Shown here in pieces: positions 43,330 to 53,495 of a DNA stretch of 64,000 nt (position 1 is its first letter; every line of letters begins with the position of its first letter). Made by a program: the position numbers and the translations under genes. The stretch is from an uncultured Gammaproteobacteria bacterium. GTDB lineage: Bacteria > Pseudomonadota > Gammaproteobacteria > Magnimaribacterales > Magnimaribacteraceae. The stretch covers positions 43,304 through 107,303 of the forward strand of contig CAJWDT010000002.1 in assembly GCA_913031395.1 (NCBI GenBank), given 5' to 3'. The notes below the pieces were generated by a model. The model had not been told where the DNA came from and made no database searches. It saw nothing but the letters and a program-made list of their open reading frames with translations.

Positions 43330-44490
43330 TTATTGAATTATTGAGGCAGCATCTTCCATTACCATTCTGCGGCCAATTATCATTTTCATAATTTCATTAG
43401 TTCCTTCTAGGATCTGATGAACTCTTACATCTCTTACATGTCTTTCAAGAGGATATTCTTGTATGTATCCGTATCCTCCAAAAATTTGCAAGGCTTCATT
43501 GCAAACATTAAAACCAACATCAGTAGCAAATCTTTTAGCCATTGCGGAGTAGGTCGTTGCTTCCACATCTCCTTTATCAATTTTATAAGCAGCTAAACGA
43601 GTCATAGTTCTAGCCGCAACAAGGTCAGTGACCATATCAGCTATCTTGAACTGCATAGCCTGGAATTCAGATATTTTCTTTCCGAATTGCTCTCTTTCAT
43701 TCATATAATTCTGTGCCTCTTCCAAAGCAGATTGTGCAGTACCAATTGAGCAAGTAGCAATATTTATTCTGCCCCCATCAAGGCCCTGCATAGCGATTTT
43801 AAAGCCATTACCTTCTTCACCAATTAAATTATCTTTAGAAATTCTTACATCAGTAAGAGACACCAATCTAGTTGGTTGATTTTTCCATCCCATCTTAGGT
43901 TCATTTTTCCCATATTCGATGCCAGGTAAGTCGGCCGGCACTAGAAAGCAAGAAATACCCTTGGAACCAGCCTCACCTGTCCTAGCCATTAAAATGAGAC
44001 AGTCAGTAGCACCTGATCCTGATATGAAAGCTTTTGATCCATTCAAAATAAAGTCACTCCCATCCTTTGTGGCTGTAGTTCTTAAAGAGGCGGCATCAGA
44101 GCCTGACCCTGGCTCAGTTAAGCAATAAGATGCAAGTTTTTCGCCTGTACTAAGTTGCGGAAACCATTCATTTTTAAGTTTTTCTGAAGCAAATTTACTG
44201 ACCATCCAAATAGCCATGTTATGAATCGTCATAAAAGCAGTTGTACTTGTGCATCCTTGTGCTAACTGTTCAAAGACAATTGAAGCATCTAGTCTGCCTA
44301 ATCCCATTCCACCTAAATTTGTATCTACATAAAGTGATAGAAAACCAAGTTCACCAGCCTTGTTTAAAGTTTCTTTAGGGAAGAGAGCTTCTTTATCCCA
44401 TATTGCAGCAAAAGGCTTAAGTTCTTTATCTGAGAAATTCTTTGCTAAGTCCCTATAATTCTTTTGGTCAGACGTTAAATCGAAATCCAT
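43330..44490 (-). CDS. acyl-CoA dehydrogenase (isobutyryl-CoA dehydrogenase role)
   Basis: FAD enzyme of 386 residues. Signatures are ASYCLTEPGSGSDAASLRT (substrate/FAD loop), FILNGSKAFISGSG, and the C-terminal ALQIFGGYGYIQEYPLERHV plus HQILEGTNEIMKMIIGRR with the catalytic Glu region. The valine operon context (with mmsA, hydratase, HIBCH, mmsB) points to isobutyryl-CoA as substrate. It is 3 bp downstream of mmsA. Confidence 0.93.
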   Translation of the reverse strand: MDFDLTSDQKNYRDLAKNFSDKELKPFAAIWDKEALFPKETLNKAGELGFLSLYVDTNLGGMGLGRLDASIVFEQLAQGCTSTTAFMTIHNMAIWMVSKFASEKLKNEWFPQLSTGEKLASYCLTEPGSGSDAASLRTTATKDGSDFILNGSKAFISGSGATDCLILMARTGEAGSKGISCFLVPADLPGIEYGKNEPKMGWKNQPTRLVSLTDVRISKDNLIGEEGNGFKIAMQGLDGGRINIATCSIGTAQSALEEAQNYMNEREQFGKKISEFQAMQFKIADMVTDLVAARTMTRLAAYKIDKGDVEATTYSAMAKRFATDVGFNVCNEALQIFGGYGYIQEYPLERHVRDVRVHQILEGTNEIMKMIIGRRMVMEDAASIIQ

Positions 44491-44493
44491 GAA

Positions 44494-45984
44494 CTACTCC
44501 AAATTTATGGTTAAGTTTTTAGTACTTTCTTCATCTTCTTCAAACCATCTCTCAGTTACAGTCTTTGTCTCAGTATAAAACCTGACAGCTTGTTTACCGT
44601 AAGCATGGAGATCTCCGTAGAAAGATTGTTTCCAGCCTGTAAATGAAAAGAAGGGTAGAGGAACTGGAATAGGTACATTAATACCAACTTGACCTACTTC
44701 AATCTCATGTCTAAATTTTCTTGCAGACCTGCCAGATGCTGTGAATATAGATGTTCCATTTCCGAAAGGATTTTTATTAATCAAATTAATTGCTTCTTCA
44801 AGAGTATCAACCTCAATACAAAGCAAAACAGGTCCAAATATTTCCGTTTTGTATATTTCTGAATCAGTTTTAACTTTTGAAAAAAGAGTAGCGCCAATCC
44901 AATTTCCATTTGGGTACCCTTCAACTTCACATAAACTACCATCTATCAGACAATCAGCATCGCCTTTTCCTCTTTCTATTAAGCCAATAATCTTTTCTTT
45001 AGCCTGAGGGCTTATAACAGGACCAAAACCTGACTCTTCTGAATTCCAAGGACCAGGTTTTACAATTTCCATTTCATCCTTGAGATCATTGATCCATTCT
45101 TTTGAAGAGCCAACAAATACCGCAACACTTATCGCCATGCATCTCTGACCTGCTGCTCCTACCGAAGAACCAACTAAACTATCAATAGTTTTATTCTTAT
45201 TTGCATCTGGCATCACAACCATATGATTCTTCGCTCCTGCAAAAGATTGGACTCTTTTAAGATGTTCTGTACCTGTCTTATAAATGTATTGTCCTACAGG
45301 TACTGATCCAACAAACGAGATGGCTCTTATTTCGGGGTGTTTTATAAGCTTGTCTACTTGCTCTTTTCCCCCATGTATAACCTGTAAAAGATTTGCTGGT
45401 GCACCTGCTTGCATGAATAATTCAGCAAGCTTATTTGCTGTCATGGGATCTTGTTCTGAGGGTTTTAAGATAAAAGTATTACCGCATGCAATTGCCATGG
45501 GAAACATCCACAAAGGAATCATCGCTGGAAAATTAAATGGAGTAATTCCTAGACAAATCCCAAGCGATTGGACGTAACTATATGAATCTATTTCTCTAGC
45601 AACATTTTCAACAGTCTCTCCCATGAGCAGAGGAGTAATATTTGCCGCTTGTTCTACCACTTCTATACCTCTCCAAACATCACCTTTAGCATCTTCAAAA
45701 GTCTTACCATTCTCTTTACTGAGAATTTCAGCAATCTCATTTTGATGGGTTTTAAGAAGATCTTGATATTTCATCATCACCCTAGATCTCTCTGGAGGAG
45801 GAGTTTCTCTCCAAGAATGAAAGGCTTCTTTTGCAAAAGCTATCGCTTGTTCAATTTCTTCATTAGTTGCACAAGGTGCTTCGCACAGAACTTCTTGGGT
45901 AGCAGGATTTAGAACTTCAATCCAATTCTTTGTTTCACTTTTAACAAATTCACCATTGATAAAAAGATTTAATTTTTCAGCCAT
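44494..45984 (-). CDS. mmsA: methylmalonate-semialdehyde dehydrogenase (acylating)
   Basis: CoA-acylating aldehyde dehydrogenase of 496 residues, converting methylmalonate semialdehyde to propionyl-CoA. It has the ALDH fold with catalytic C282 in [17 protein letters not shown], and [20 protein letters not shown] and [15 protein letters not shown] regions typical of MmsA. It is the first gene of a five-gene minus-strand operon ending in mmsB. It is divergent from the nitronate monooxygenase-like gene (87 bp between starts); that region may hold a shared control site, but I saw no clear operator. Confidence 0.95.
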   Translation of the reverse strand: MAEKLNLFINGEFVKSETKNWIEVLNPATQEVLCEAPCATNEEIEQAIAFAKEAFHSWRETPPPERSRVMMKYQDLLKTHQNEIAEILSKENGKTFEDAKGDVWRGIEVVEQAANITPLLMGETVENVAREIDSYSYVQSLGICLGITPFNFPAMIPLWMFPMAIACGNTFILKPSEQDPMTANKLAELFMQAGAPANLLQVIHGGKEQVDKLIKHPEIRAISFVGSVPVGQYIYKTGTEHLKRVQSFAGAKNHMVVMPDANKNKTIDSLVGSSVGAAGQRCMAISVAVFVGSSKEWINDLKDEMEIVKPGPWNSEESGFGPVISPQAKEKIIGLIERGKGDADCLIDGSLCEVEGYPNGNWIGATLFSKVKTDSEIYKTEIFGPVLLCIEVDTLEEAINLINKNPFGNGTSIFTASGRSARKFRHEIEVGQVGINVPIPVPLPFFSFTGWKQSFYGDLHAYGKQAVRFYTETKTVTERWFEEDEESTKNLTINLE

Positions 45985-46071
45985 AAAGTATTTCTTTTTG
46001 ATTTAACTGAAGTATCTTACTATCTTTCTTATAAACTGAAATACATTGAATTAAATCATGGAGAGGAACAG

Positions 46072-47046
46072 ATGCTTAAAACTAGAATTACAGATTTATT
46101 TGGGATAGAACATCCGGTCATACAGGGGGGTATGCAATGGGTTGGATATGCAGAACTGGTATCAGCGGTATCCAATGCAGGAGCATTGGGAATTTTAACT
46201 GCTTTAACTCAACCTACACCTGAGGATCTTGTTAAAGAGATAGAAAGAACTAGGGGAATGACAGATAAACCTTTTGGAGTAAATCTAACTGTCTTACCAA
46301 CTATAAATCCTCCGCCTTATGAAGAATATGCTCAGGCTATTGTTGGATCAGGAGTAAAGATTGTAGAAACTGCAGGCAGAAGTCCTGAGCCTTTTATGGA
46401 ACTTTTTAAAGAGTACGATGTGAAGGTTATACATAAATGTACGTCTGTCAGGCATGCGCTAAAGGCACAATCTGTAGGAGTAAGTGCAATAACAATAGAC
46501 GGTTTTGAGTGCGCAGGACATCCCGGAGAAGATGATATTCCTTCTTTGGTTTTATTACCTCAAGCAGCCGAAGCTTTAGATGTACCGGTTGCAGGTTGTG
46601 GCGGATTCAGTGATGCTAAAAGCATGGTCGCAGCTCTAGCTTTAGGCGGAGAAGCCATTGTTATGGGAACTAGATTTATGGCTACTAAGGAGGCTGGTAT
46701 TCATCAGAATGTAAAAGATAAGATGACAGAGGCTGATGAGTTGTCAACGAATTTAATGTTTAGGACGATGCACAATACCGCAAGAGTTTTTAAGAACTCA
46801 GTATCTGATCAGGTAGTAGATATTGAATCAACAGGCACAGCTTCCTTCGAAGATGTTAAAGATCTTGTAGCTGGCCAAAGAGGAAGAGTTGTCTTTGAAG
46901 AGGGTGACTTAGAACATGGTATTTGGTCTGCAGGTATTTCTGTTGCAAGGGTTAAGGATGTACCGACTTGCAAAGAGATGGTTTCTAGGCTGGTTTCAGA
47001 GGCAGAAGAAATAATAGATGGAAGACTTCAGTCAGTAAAAGCTTAA
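46072..47046 (+). CDS. nitronate monooxygenase / NAD(P)H-dependent flavin oxidoreductase family
   Basis: A 324-residue FMN TIM-barrel protein of the NMO/FabK/2-nitropropane-dioxygenase family. It has HPVIQGGMQWVGYAELVSAV at the start, GVNLTVLPTINPPP, FECAGHPGEDDIPS with the His common in NMOs, and VAGCGGFSDAKSM and VMGTRFMATKEA for the FMN phosphate. A clear ribosome binding site (GAGAGGA) precedes the ATG. Many members are oxidoreductases of unknown substrate, and a link to the divergent valine operon is only inferred. A DUF1330 gene follows 8 bp later. Confidence 0.88.
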   Translation: MLKTRITDLFGIEHPVIQGGMQWVGYAELVSAVSNAGALGILTALTQPTPEDLVKEIERTRGMTDKPFGVNLTVLPTINPPPYEEYAQAIVGSGVKIVETAGRSPEPFMELFKEYDVKVIHKCTSVRHALKAQSVGVSAITIDGFECAGHPGEDDIPSLVLLPQAAEALDVPVAGCGGFSDAKSMVAALALGGEAIVMGTRFMATKEAGIHQNVKDKMTEADELSTNLMFRTMHNTARVFKNSVSDQVVDIESTGTASFEDVKDLVAGQRGRVVFEEGDLEHGIWSAGISVARVKDVPTCKEMVSRLVSEAEEIIDGRLQSVKA

Positions 47047-47054
47047 GGAAAAAA

Positions 47055-47372
47055 ATGGAAGATGTGAAAGTTTACATGGTTGTAAACCTGGAAATAGAAG
47101 ACAAAGATACTTACTTAAAATATGAGAAAGGTTTTTTCCCTATTTTAAAGAAGCATGGAGGTGAATTCTTAACTTTTGATGACTCTTTTAGGCATCTCGA
47201 AGGTTCAGAACCTTTAACGGGTGGACGGGTCATTATATTCTCTTTTCCCTCAGAGGAGGCTGCAGATGGATGGTACAACGATCCTGAATATCAAGAGCTG
47301 TCTAAGTTTAGGAGAGAAGGGGCTCCAGTAAGATCTCTTAATCTGATAAAAGGGTTACCACCAAGAAAATAA
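47055..47372 (+). CDS. DUF1330 family protein
   Basis: A 105-residue protein with the ferredoxin-like DUF1330 pattern: VKVYMVVNLEIEDKDTYLKY, KKHGGEFLTFDD, GGRVIIFSFPSEEAADGWYN and PEYQELSKFRREGA. The function is unknown. It is 8 bp downstream of the nitronate monooxygenase-like gene and is likely co-transcribed. Confidence 0.86.
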   Translation: MEDVKVYMVVNLEIEDKDTYLKYEKGFFPILKKHGGEFLTFDDSFRHLEGSEPLTGGRVIIFSFPSEEAADGWYNDPEYQELSKFRREGAPVRSLNLIKGLPPRK

Positions 47373-47373
47373 T

Positions 47374-47535
47374 TTAATCAAAAAAAGTATAGTAGATTAA
47401 AAGGACTAGCATCACATCTACAAACATCAGCAAACTGATCGATGTGCAACCGTAAGAAATTTCTTCCTTTTGCAGAGACCTATGAATAGAGAAGGAAAAG
47501 TAAAGAAATAAAAAAAGGAATACCGTTCTTATCAC
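47374..47535 (-). CDS. possible 53-residue membrane protein
   Basis: A GTG-started frame four bases after the alpha/beta hydrolase stop. It encodes two hydrophobic stretches (VIRTVFLFLFLYFSFS and LLMFVDVMLVLLIYYTFF) joined by a polar loop (HRSLQKEEISYGC). A two-helix inner-membrane protein is plausible, but no family is recognised, no clear ribosome binding site stands before it, and AT-rich DNA yields hydrophobic frames by chance. It would fill the only gap in this area. Confidence 0.35.
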   Translation of the reverse strand: MIRTVFLFLFLYFSFSIHRSLQKEEISYGCTSISLLMFVDVMLVLLIYYTFFD

Positions 47536-47539
47536 TTCT

Positions 47540-48415
47540 TTATATCCATTTCCTTGCCATGTCCTTAATGGTATCAGCCAGAACTAAAGGCTGATCAAGT
47601 AAAATATGATGAGCAGCTTTTTTTATAGCTACCATAGGCGTATTATCTGGAACATTGTCCTTTATAAAGTTAAGAATTTCTTCTGTCATCATATTGCTTT
47701 CAGTTCCATATATGACTCCTAGATTACATTCCAATTCAAAAGCTTGATTTTTGGTCATATGAGAAAAACCTAATTTATCAAAAATAGTATCGTCAAATTT
47801 CCATTGATATCCATTTTCTACTTCTCTTACGGACCATTCAGCTATATACCTTACCAGGTAATCATTTTCACATTCCTGCTCAGGCGTCAGTCTAAATCTC
47901 TCGAGAATAGTCTCCCTGTCTGGATAAGTTTTTATTCTCCTAATAGGACCACTCCTAACATGGGTCGAGTAATCATAAGTCGGAGGTCTAATTGGCGAAT
48001 CCACCATAATTACTCCTCCAAGTTTTTTATTAGATATAAGGCCAGCATAAGCACTCATGAACCCTCCCATGCTGTGACCGCAAATAATGGGATTACCGTT
48101 TTCAAAAAATCCACTATCCTCTGCTACTGATAATATTTCTTTTCCGTAAAGCTCTGGAGAATAATCTTCCCTATGTTCACTGTCGCCCATTCCAGATAGA
48201 TCAATTGCACTTACCTGAAAATCTTCGAGTAAAAGAGGTGCAATAAAATCCCACCAATGAGAGTGACTTCCACTTCCATGAACTAGAACCATTCCTGGCT
48301 TGGAGCTATCACCCCATTTCTGGTAAGAAATGAGTGCCCCTTCAATCTCTATACTTCTCTGCTCTTTGTTAACTGACAAAGCTTCTTTGAACCATTGTGG
48401 ATATGAATCTACCAT
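47540..48415 (-). CDS. alpha/beta hydrolase
   Basis: A 291-residue alpha/beta hydrolase of the epoxide-hydrolase/lipase type. It has GMVLVHGSGSHSHWWDF (oxyanion HG), the nucleophile elbow IICGHSMGGFMSAYAG, a DSPIRPP lid region and KKAAHHILLDQP with the catalytic His. No signal peptide is present, so it is cytoplasmic. The substrate is unknown. It is divergent from the Nudix gene and, on the minus strand, upstream of the small possible membrane ORF. Confidence 0.88.
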   Translation of the reverse strand: MVDSYPQWFKEALSVNKEQRSIEIEGALISYQKWGDSSKPGMVLVHGSGSHSHWWDFIAPLLLEDFQVSAIDLSGMGDSEHREDYSPELYGKEILSVAEDSGFFENGNPIICGHSMGGFMSAYAGLISNKKLGGVIMVDSPIRPPTYDYSTHVRSGPIRRIKTYPDRETILERFRLTPEQECENDYLVRYIAEWSVREVENGYQWKFDDTIFDKLGFSHMTKNQAFELECNLGVIYGTESNMMTEEILNFIKDNVPDNTPMVAIKKAAHHILLDQPLVLADTIKDMARKWI

Positions 48416-48501
48416 TTAGACATTCCTTTGAAATAAATTTATAGTTAATTAAGTTTTAAAAGACGCTAGTCTATTATAATCATGGAAAATAAGGACGATT
48501 T

Positions 48502-49350
48502 ATGAAAAATCCATTACAAGGTGCGAATACACAAATGGCAGATCCAAATGAGGCGCCAACAGTTCCTCAGGCAGCTGCTACAGTTTTGTTAGTTAGAGAT
48601 TCCAGCGAGGAGGGTATAGAAGTATTTTTGGTAGAAAGAGCTTCAAAAGCAAATTTTGGAGGTGCATTTGTATTTCCAGGTGGCAAAGTTGATGCTGAAG
48701 ACGGTCTAGGTCAAATGGAAACTATATCTACTGGAGCTTCTGATCAAGAATTTTCGAGCATTCTGGGAGAGGAAAGGGGTGGTCTGGCTTATTGGATTGC
48801 CTGTATTAGAGAGTGCTTTGAAGAGGCAGGAATATTGATTGCGTATAAGGATGATGGCTCTGTATTTAATCCTTCAGATGCCGATGAAAGAAAAAGATTC
48901 GTTGAATACAGAAACCGACTTAATGCCGGTGAGCCTGTTCTAGAAGACATGTGTAAACAAGAAGGTCTTACACTGGCAACTGACAGATTGGCATATTTGG
49001 CACATTGGATAACTCCCAAGATTGAAAAGAGAAGATACACAACCCGATTTTTTGTAGCCATATCTCCTAGTGGGCAAGAAGGGCTTCATGATGGATCAGA
49101 AAGCGTCAACAGCCTTTGGATCAAACCTGAAGAAGCTCTTAGGAAACAAGAAGAAGGAGAGCTATTACTTATAATGCCAACAATTAAGAATTTACAGAGC
49201 ATCTGTGGCTATTCTAACGTTGAACAATTGCTTAAAGACAAGTCCTCCATAGATCCAACAACCATTCCAACTATAGAACCTAAGTTTTTTATGGAAGACG
49301 GTAAGATGGTGGGACTGCTCCCTGGCGATAAAGGATATGAGGAGCATTAA
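48502..49350 (+). CDS. Nudix hydrolase, NUDT19-like
   Basis: A 282-residue Nudix-fold hydrolase. It has the N-terminal AAATVLLVRDSSEEGIEVFLVER and the Nudix region FVFPGGKVDAEDG...ACIRECFEEAGILI, with an insertion before the REC..EEAG helix as in mammalian NUDT19 (CoA diphosphatase). A TATAAT box lies at 48475-48480 and AAGGA precedes the ATG. A role in CoA or acyl-CoA turnover is possible but inferred. The next gene starts directly after its stop and encodes an MBL hydrolase. Confidence 0.85.
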   Translation: MKNPLQGANTQMADPNEAPTVPQAAATVLLVRDSSEEGIEVFLVERASKANFGGAFVFPGGKVDAEDGLGQMETISTGASDQEFSSILGEERGGLAYWIACIRECFEEAGILIAYKDDGSVFNPSDADERKRFVEYRNRLNAGEPVLEDMCKQEGLTLATDRLAYLAHWITPKIEKRRYTTRFFVAISPSGQEGLHDGSESVNSLWIKPEEALRKQEEGELLLIMPTIKNLQSICGYSNVEQLLKDKSSIDPTTIPTIEPKFFMEDGKMVGLLPGDKGYEEH

Positions 49351-50178
49351 ATGCAAGCGGAAAAAGTCGTTCAAATAAGTCCTTTAATTAGAAGAATTAC
49401 AGCAGGTAATGGGAGTGTTTTTACTGGACCTGGTACCAATACTTACTTAGTAGGAAATGACGAGGTAACCGTTATCGATCCCGGGCCTGCTATGTCAGAA
49501 CATATCGATGCTATCCTTTCCGCTGCGAAGAATATTAAGCAAATTCTTGTTACACATACTCATCCAGATCACTCACCTGGAGTCAGATTACTGAAAGAAA
49601 AGCTAGATATACCTGCTTACGGTATGCTGACAAGTTCTTCAAAAAATCAAGATACTACTTTTAATCCTCAAAGAATTCTTGAAGATGGCGAACTAATTAA
49701 AGAACAAGATTATTGTCTTGAGGTTGTACACACTCCAGGTCACGCATCTAATCATTTGTGTTTTATTTTAAAAGAAGAAAAGTTTATTTTTACTGGAGAC
49801 CATATTATGAATGGATCAACTGTAGTTATAGGACCTCCTGACGGTAATATGAAACAGTATCTAGAGTCACTTGAAAAATTAAAAGACTATGATATTGAAA
49901 AGATCGCTCCTGGCCATGGAGAAGTTCTAGAGAGTCCTCATCAGGTTGCTGACTGGATAATTAATCATCGACTTGAACGAGAAAAGAAAGTTTTTTCTGC
50001 ACTAAAAGCAGTCTCGAGAGGGACCCCTGATTCTCTTGTAGAAAAGGTCTATGATGATGTTGATGCTTCCCTTTTCCCTATAGCGAAAGCTTCTCTTCTA
50101 GCTCATTTAATTAAGCTAGAAGAAGATGAAATTATCACTAAAGATGGAGAAGAGTATATTTGGAATGATGCTATTTAA
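49351..50178 (+). CDS. MBL-fold metallo-hydrolase, LACTB2-like
   Basis: A 275-residue metallo-beta-lactamase-fold protein. The zinc motif is VTHTHPDHSPG (HxHxDH), followed by HTPGHASNHLCFIL, FIFTGDHIMNGSTV and IAPGHGEVL. The C-terminal part has the winged-helix-like region seen in LACTB2 homologues. The ATG directly abuts the Nudix stop, indicating co-expression. LACTB2 acts on RNA in mitochondria, but bacterial relatives are uncharacterised. It is convergent with msrA (8 bp overlap). Confidence 0.88.
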   Translation: MQAEKVVQISPLIRRITAGNGSVFTGPGTNTYLVGNDEVTVIDPGPAMSEHIDAILSAAKNIKQILVTHTHPDHSPGVRLLKEKLDIPAYGMLTSSSKNQDTTFNPQRILEDGELIKEQDYCLEVVHTPGHASNHLCFILKEEKFIFTGDHIMNGSTVVIGPPDGNMKQYLESLEKLKDYDIEKIAPGHGEVLESPHQVADWIINHRLEREKKVFSALKAVSRGTPDSLVEKVYDDVDASLFPIAKASLLAHLIKLEEDEIITKDGEEYIWNDAI

Positions 50179-50812
50179 TTTTCACACCAGTACCTGCTAA
50201 AGCACAATATCCATCAGGATTTTTTGCTAGGTACTGTTGATGATAATGCTCTGCATAGAAGTAGTGATCCAGCTCTTTGATTTCAGTGGTTATTTTTCCC
50301 AATCCGTTTAAATCAAGTTGTGATTGATATTTGTTTTTAGTCGATTCAATAAGTTCTTTTTCTTCAGAAGTATTATAGTAAATACCCGATCGATACTGTG
50401 TTCCCTGGTCATTACCTTGCCTCATGCCCTGTGTAGGATCATGATCTTCCCAAAAAGTTATTAAAAGCGATTCATAACTAATTAATTCCGGGTCATACAC
50501 GACAAGAACAACCTCATTATGTCCTGTCATTCCAGTACAGACTTCTCTATATGTTGGATTTTTAGTAAACCCGCCTGAATAGCCGGCAGAAGTTGAGAAA
50601 ACTCCTTCAAGCTCCCAAAATCTTCTCTCTACTCCCCAAAAACATCCCATACCAAAAACAGCTATCTGCAAATTATCAGCAAATGGACCCTTTAACGGTG
50701 TTCCTTTAACAAAATGTTCAGATGGAACTTCGACTTCTTCATCTCTTCCATGAAGTGCTTCGGATTCTAGTGGTAAAATATCTTTTTTATTTAATAGATC
50801 CATTAATGACAT
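50171..50812 (-). CDS. msrA: peptide methionine sulfoxide reductase A
   Basis: Reduces methionine-S-sulfoxide in proteins. It has the catalytic C57 in FGMGCFWGVERRFWEL, followed by TSAGYSGGFTKNPTYREVCTG (family block, shortened here), HNEVVLVVYDPE and HDPTQGMRQGNDQGTQYRSG, and a C-terminal AEHYHQQYLAKNPDGYC with a likely resolving cysteine. The 213-residue length is normal. It shares one base with acs upstream (50812), so the two may be co-transcribed. Confidence 0.95.
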   Translation of the reverse strand: MSLMDLLNKKDILPLESEALHGRDEEVEVPSEHFVKGTPLKGPFADNLQIAVFGMGCFWGVERRFWELEGVFSTSAGYSGGFTKNPTYREVCTGMTGHNEVVLVVYDPELISYESLLITFWEDHDPTQGMRQGNDQGTQYRSGIYYNTSEEKELIESTKNKYQSQLDLNGLGKITTEIKELDHYFYAEHYHQQYLAKNPDGYCALAGTGVKIK

Positions 50813-52749
50813 TAGCTATTCTCCCTATTTTCTATCAATTCATCAACAACCGAAGGATCGGCTAAAGTTGTTGTGTCTCCCAAGTTATCAATTTCATTAG
50901 ACGCAATTTTTCTTAAAATCCTTCTCATGATCTTTCCAGATCTTGTCTTAGGAAGACCAGGAGCCCACTGAATAATATCAGGTTTTGCTATTGCTCCAAT
51001 TTCTTTAGCAACAAGTTGTATTAGTTCTGACTTGAGCTCATTATCTGGATGTATTCCAGACATGCAAGTAACATAACAATATATTCCTTGCCCTTTTATC
51101 GGATGTTCGTATCCGACAACTGCCGCTTCGGCTATATCACCATGCAGAACTAAAGCACTTTCAACTTCTGCGGTACCCAGTCTGTGCCCAGAAACATTCA
51201 ACACATCATCTACTCTTCCTGTGATCCAATAATATCCATCTGAATCTCTTCTAGCTCCATCGCCAGTGGTGTAGTAGCCCGGATACATTGAATAGTATGT
51301 ATCTATGCATCTTTTGTGATCCCCATATACTGTTCTGATTTGAGAAGGCCAACTAGACTTTATGACAAGATTCCCAGATCCTTCTCCTTGAATTTCTTTT
51401 CCATTTTCATCTAGCAGTGCGGGTTCAATTCCAAGGAATGGTTTTGTTGCACTTCCTGGCTTCATTGGAGTAAATCCTGAAATGGGAGTTATCATCATCC
51501 CTCCAGTTTCAGTTTGCCACCAAGTGTCAACTATAGGGCATGATGAATCACCTACAGTTTTAAAATACCATTCCCATGCCTCTGGATTAATGGGCTCACC
51601 TACTGTACCTAGAATTCTTAATGTTTTTCTTGAAGAAGACAGAACGTATTCATCTCCTTGTGCCATTAGTGCCCTAAGAGCTGTTGGGGCGGTATAGAAA
51701 ATATTTACTTTATGTTTATCTATAACATCCCAGAATCTTGAAGGAGAAGGATAGGTGGGGATACCCTCAAACATCAATGAGGTTGCGCCATTCGCTAAGG
51801 GACCATAGACAATATAAGAATGGCCAGTTACCCAACCAACATCAGCTGTACACCAATATACTTCTTCATCTTTATAGTCAAAAACCATCCTGTGAGACAT
51901 GGCGGTTTGAAGTAAATATCCGGCAGTAGTATGGAGAACCCCTTTTGGTTTTCCGGTTGATCCCGATGTATATAGAATGAACAAAGGATCCTCTGATTCC
52001 ATTGACTCTGGTTCACACTGATCAGAAACTCCTTTTATTATTTCTTCATATCTGACATCACATTCTTCATTCCATGAAATTTCAGCACCAGTTCGCGTTA
52101 TAACTAGAACAGTATGAACATTTGGACAGGCCAATAAAGCTTCATCAACGTTATTTTTAAGAGGGATCTTTTTCCCTCCTCTCAAACCCTCATCAGCCGT
52201 AATAACAGTTTGGCAGTCAGAATCCAGAATACGATCTTTTAAGGATTCAGGAGAGAATCCACCAAACACAACAGAATGAACCGCGCCAATTCTTGCACAC
52301 GCAAGCATCGCATAAGCTGCTTCTGGAATCATTGGCATATAAATACACACACGATCACCTTTCATAACACCTCTTTTTTTAAGGATATTAGAAAATTTAC
52401 AGACTTCTAAGTGAAGTTGTTTATAGGAGATATGCTTAGATTCTTCTGGATTATCTCCTTCCCAGATTAAAGCTATTTTCTCCCCTTTATCCTTGAGGTG
52501 CCTATCTATGCAATTTACTGTGGCATTCAATTTTCCGCCTTTAAACCAAGAGACTTCTCCTTTAGCAAGATCACTTCTTTGGACTTCATCCCACGAAACA
52601 TCCCAATCTAAATGTGTTTTAGCTTGTGTGCCCCAAAAACTATCAGGATCATTTATAGAGTGTTCGTAAAGTTTTTCAAATTCTGTTTCCGTAACATTAG
52701 AGTTTTCTAAAATATCTTTTGAGGGGTTGTAAATTTTTTCTTTTTTCAT
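50812..52749 (-). CDS. acs: acetyl-CoA synthetase
   Basis: AMP-forming acetate-CoA ligase of 645 residues. Motifs are [20 protein letters not shown] (P-loop), [34 protein letters not shown] and the acetylatable lysine region [14 protein letters not shown] near the C-terminus. It fits the full-length family (about 650). It activates acetate from overflow or from degradation of organics. It is followed by msrA and preceded by the deoxynucleoside kinase gene. Confidence 0.97.
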   Translation of the reverse strand: MKKEKIYNPSKDILENSNVTETEFEKLYEHSINDPDSFWGTQAKTHLDWDVSWDEVQRSDLAKGEVSWFKGGKLNATVNCIDRHLKDKGEKIALIWEGDNPEESKHISYKQLHLEVCKFSNILKKRGVMKGDRVCIYMPMIPEAAYAMLACARIGAVHSVVFGGFSPESLKDRILDSDCQTVITADEGLRGGKKIPLKNNVDEALLACPNVHTVLVITRTGAEISWNEECDVRYEEIIKGVSDQCEPESMESEDPLFILYTSGSTGKPKGVLHTTAGYLLQTAMSHRMVFDYKDEEVYWCTADVGWVTGHSYIVYGPLANGATSLMFEGIPTYPSPSRFWDVIDKHKVNIFYTAPTALRALMAQGDEYVLSSSRKTLRILGTVGEPINPEAWEWYFKTVGDSSCPIVDTWWQTETGGMMITPISGFTPMKPGSATKPFLGIEPALLDENGKEIQGEGSGNLVIKSSWPSQIRTVYGDHKRCIDTYYSMYPGYYTTGDGARRDSDGYYWITGRVDDVLNVSGHRLGTAEVESALVLHGDIAEAAVVGYEHPIKGQGIYCYVTCMSGIHPDNELKSELIQLVAKEIGAIAKPDIIQWAPGLPKTRSGKIMRRILRKIASNEIDNLGDTTTLADPSVVDELIENRENS

Positions 52750-52754
52750 AGCTT

Positions 52755-53444
52755 CTAAATTAATGAAGGTGAAGGATTGAAATACATTTTAGTGCCTTCT
52801 GGCTTATTAAAATAATCTAGTAGTTTTCCTAAGAGGAGATTGTAGTCACTTTTATTTGCTTGCAAATCCAAATAATCAGAATTTACTATTAGCACAGGAG
52901 ATCTTTCGTAATCGAAGAAGAATTCTTTATAAGTTTCATTTAATAGATCTAGATAATCAAAGCTTATAGTTTTTTCCATTTCAATACCTCTGTGCATGAC
53001 TCTTTCATATAATGTTTTCGTTTCAGCTTGAAGATAAATGACCAAGTCAGGTGTCGGTAAATCTATTGAAAGATAATTATAAATTTGTTCATAGAGTTTT
53101 AGTTCTTCTGCGGAGAGAGTGGCTTTTGCAAACAATTTGTCTTTGTCTAACAGAAAATCTGAAACTTTATTAGAAGAAAATATGTCTTCCTGTTTAAGTT
53201 CTTGTATTTGCTTTACACGTTGGAAGAGAAAGAACAGCTGAGTTCCAAGCGCAGCCTGTGATGGATTGACATAAAAGTCTGGTAGAAAAGGGTTTTCAGA
53301 AGGCTGCTCTAGAAAAGTGTCATAGCCAAAAGAGTTTGCTAAGAGCTTAGTTAGTGTAGTCTTTCCTGCGCCTATAGGACCCTCAACGGCAATGAATTTG
53401 GGTAATTTTTCAAATTTTTTTAAATCTACTTTTTGTTCTTGCAT
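52755..53444 (-). CDS. deoxynucleoside kinase (dNK/dGK family)
   Basis: A 229-residue P-loop kinase. It has [35 protein letters not shown] (substrate Glu), the [21 protein letters not shown] loop (DRS-like RRG Arg region shortened here) and [18 protein letters not shown]. These are typical of bacterial deoxyadenosine/deoxyguanosine kinases. It probably salvages deoxynucleosides from DNA in the environment. In several Gammaproteobacteria this gene follows pcnB-folK; folK is absent here. Confidence 0.87.
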   Translation of the reverse strand: MQEQKVDLKKFEKLPKFIAVEGPIGAGKTTLTKLLANSFGYDTFLEQPSENPFLPDFYVNPSQAALGTQLFFLFQRVKQIQELKQEDIFSSNKVSDFLLDKDKLFAKATLSAEELKLYEQIYNYLSIDLPTPDLVIYLQAETKTLYERVMHRGIEMEKTISFDYLDLLNETYKEFFFDYERSPVLIVNSDYLDLQANKSDYNLLLGKLLDYFNKPEGTKMYFNPSPSLI

Positions 53445-53495
53445 AAACTTAGGTTTGATAAATATAGCTTATTTTTTGCTAAAAAAATAATATTG

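Noticed and set aside
45284-45577. A 97-codon plus-strand frame inside mmsA
   Set aside because: Antisense shadow of mmsA with no recognisable motif.
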